The notes below the pieces were generated by a model that saw only the letters and a list, made by a program, of their open reading frames with translations, was not told the DNA's origin and ran no database searches. A program made the translations under genes and the position numbers. A stretch of DNA of 64,000 nt from Cloeon dipterum (Eukaryota > Arthropoda > Insecta > Ephemeroptera > Baetidae), in contig NC_088788.1 of NCBI RefSeq assembly GCF_949628265.1, positions 18,228,001 to 18,292,000 on the forward strand. The letters run 5' to 3'. Positions 63,068 to 64,000 of this stretch are shown in pieces (the stretch's first letter is position 1; every line of letters starts with the position of its first letter).

Positions 63068-64000
63068 CTGTTCAAATCGACAATCAAAAATTAGAAAATT
63101 AAATTTAGAATATGTGATGGGTAATAGATCAGAGATCAGTATAAGTATGTATTTCTTATCAACCTCAGTGTGCATGCACATCACTTATTGCACAAAAGAA
63201 AATATGAAAAACTATCATTAGAAATTTTTTTAATTTATTCCAAAATAGTAATAATATATTAAAAAATTGAGACAAAATGCTCGAAATCGAGCAGATTTTA
63301 TAAACTGTTCAAAAATTCTGAAAAATGAATTGATCCATATAATTTCTGACCTTTGATTTTGTTTAAACATATTATGAATTAAATTTTTAATGAATGACAG
63401 CAAGGGTTAATTTAAAATATGTGACGTAGCACTATAACTTTATAAGATATTCTTTGATTCATTTCTGCCCCAATTAAGTCTTAAAAATAGGAAAATCGTC
63501 ATTTTTGGGAAGTGATAAAAACACAAGTGCGATCTGGGAAAATTCTATGAGCAAAAGAAAACAAAATACGAGGATTCTTTTACGGATTTAAGACAGATTT
63601 GTTCTGTGATCCATGTATTTGCTCTAAAAAAATATTCAAGAAATAATAATTTTAGGAAATGCTTAATCCGCAAAAAATGTGGTCTCCTAAAATGTTAACA
63701 AGCAAAAAGAACTGATGAAAACAAAGGGTCTGGTAGATGCATGGAGAATGTGAAACGATTCAATTACGTAGCTATTCCATTCTTTTTGTACGCAGCGAAA
63801 GAACGATCTCGAAAAGCAGCTCCAGCGAGCGATAAACAAAACAATCCGCGCGCACGGCGAGTGACACGGTGAAAAGGAGCAAAATCTTGTGTCGGGACAC
63901 ACGAAAGAGTGAAACAATGCCGCGGCGGCGGATTCCTGCACGTGGCCCGCAGATAATACACGAGTGTGTAGTGCGTGCGGACGCGTTTATTATGCGGCTG
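63068..64000 (-). other. 5' intron of peroxidasin running off the window
   Basis: AT-rich to about 63.7 kb, then a more balanced block to the edge. I looked for the first half of Ig1 and for LRR exons on the minus strand and found none, so they must lie to the right. Confidence 0.6.

Noticed and set aside
1-64000. tRNA, rRNA, CRISPR, prokaryotic operons or defence islands
   Set aside because: No tRNA A/B-box pair, rRNA stretch or regularly spaced repeat array was seen on either strand. The introns and gene content are those of an animal nuclear genome.

Overview
This window is nuclear DNA from an arthropod, almost certainly an insect. The genes carry GT-AG introns and are spread over AT-rich intergenic DNA. 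The set includes two Ala/Pro/Tyr-repeat structural cuticle proteins, an astacin protease, an alpha-arrestin, and single-copy eukaryotic housekeeping genes (ELP3, prefoldin 6). Core promoters pair a TATA box with a TCATTC initiator, as is usual in arthropods. I cannot place the order or species from sequence alone.

Layout. At 0.8-1.7 kb (minus) and 24.8-25.6 kb (plus) lie two paralogous cuticle protein genes, transcribed away from each other. They share intron position, core promoter spacing and repeat vocabulary. The 23 kb between them holds no gene I can support, only alternating AT-rich and more GC-balanced blocks, a long GT/GTAT/AT microsatellite and one perfect GC-alternating hairpin. At 30.4-31.4 kb (minus) is a three-exon gene model for an unrecognised small secreted Gly/Tyr/Arg-rich peptide. 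At 33.1-35.0 kb (plus) are exons of an unrecognised Ala/Arg/Glu-rich, probably coiled-coil protein.

From 35.9 kb the window is gene-dense. ELP3 (plus, 8 coding exons, complete) and an astacin metalloprotease (minus, 6 coding exons, complete) are convergent. An alpha-arrestin (minus, 7 coding exons, complete) and prefoldin subunit 6 (plus, 4 coding exons, complete) are divergent. Between those two sits a 1.95-kb almost perfectly palindromic foldback element (47667-49613) flanked by a TACT duplication. From 51.7 kb to the right edge runs the 3' part of peroxidasin (minus, 16 coding exons seen). It covers most of Ig domain 1, Ig domains 2-4, the animal haem peroxidase domain, a furin-type site, a Thr-rich/acidic/coiled-coil linker and a C-terminal VWC domain. 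The signal peptide, the leucine-rich repeats and the start of Ig1 are outside the window.

How the genes relate. No operon-like logic is expected or seen. Three genes act outside the cell: the cuticle proteins in the exoskeleton, the astacin as a secreted protease, and peroxidasin in basement membrane collagen IV cross-linking. ELP3, prefoldin 6 and the arrestin act inside the cell in tRNA wobble-uridine modification, actin/tubulin folding and ubiquitin-linked trafficking. All exon coordinates were derived by hand from reading frames and splice consensus. Phase was carried through every junction of the five recognised multi-exon genes, and the complete ones close exactly to a multiple of three. 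I see no prokaryotic system, CRISPR array, rRNA or tRNA. The most unusual object is the palindromic element.
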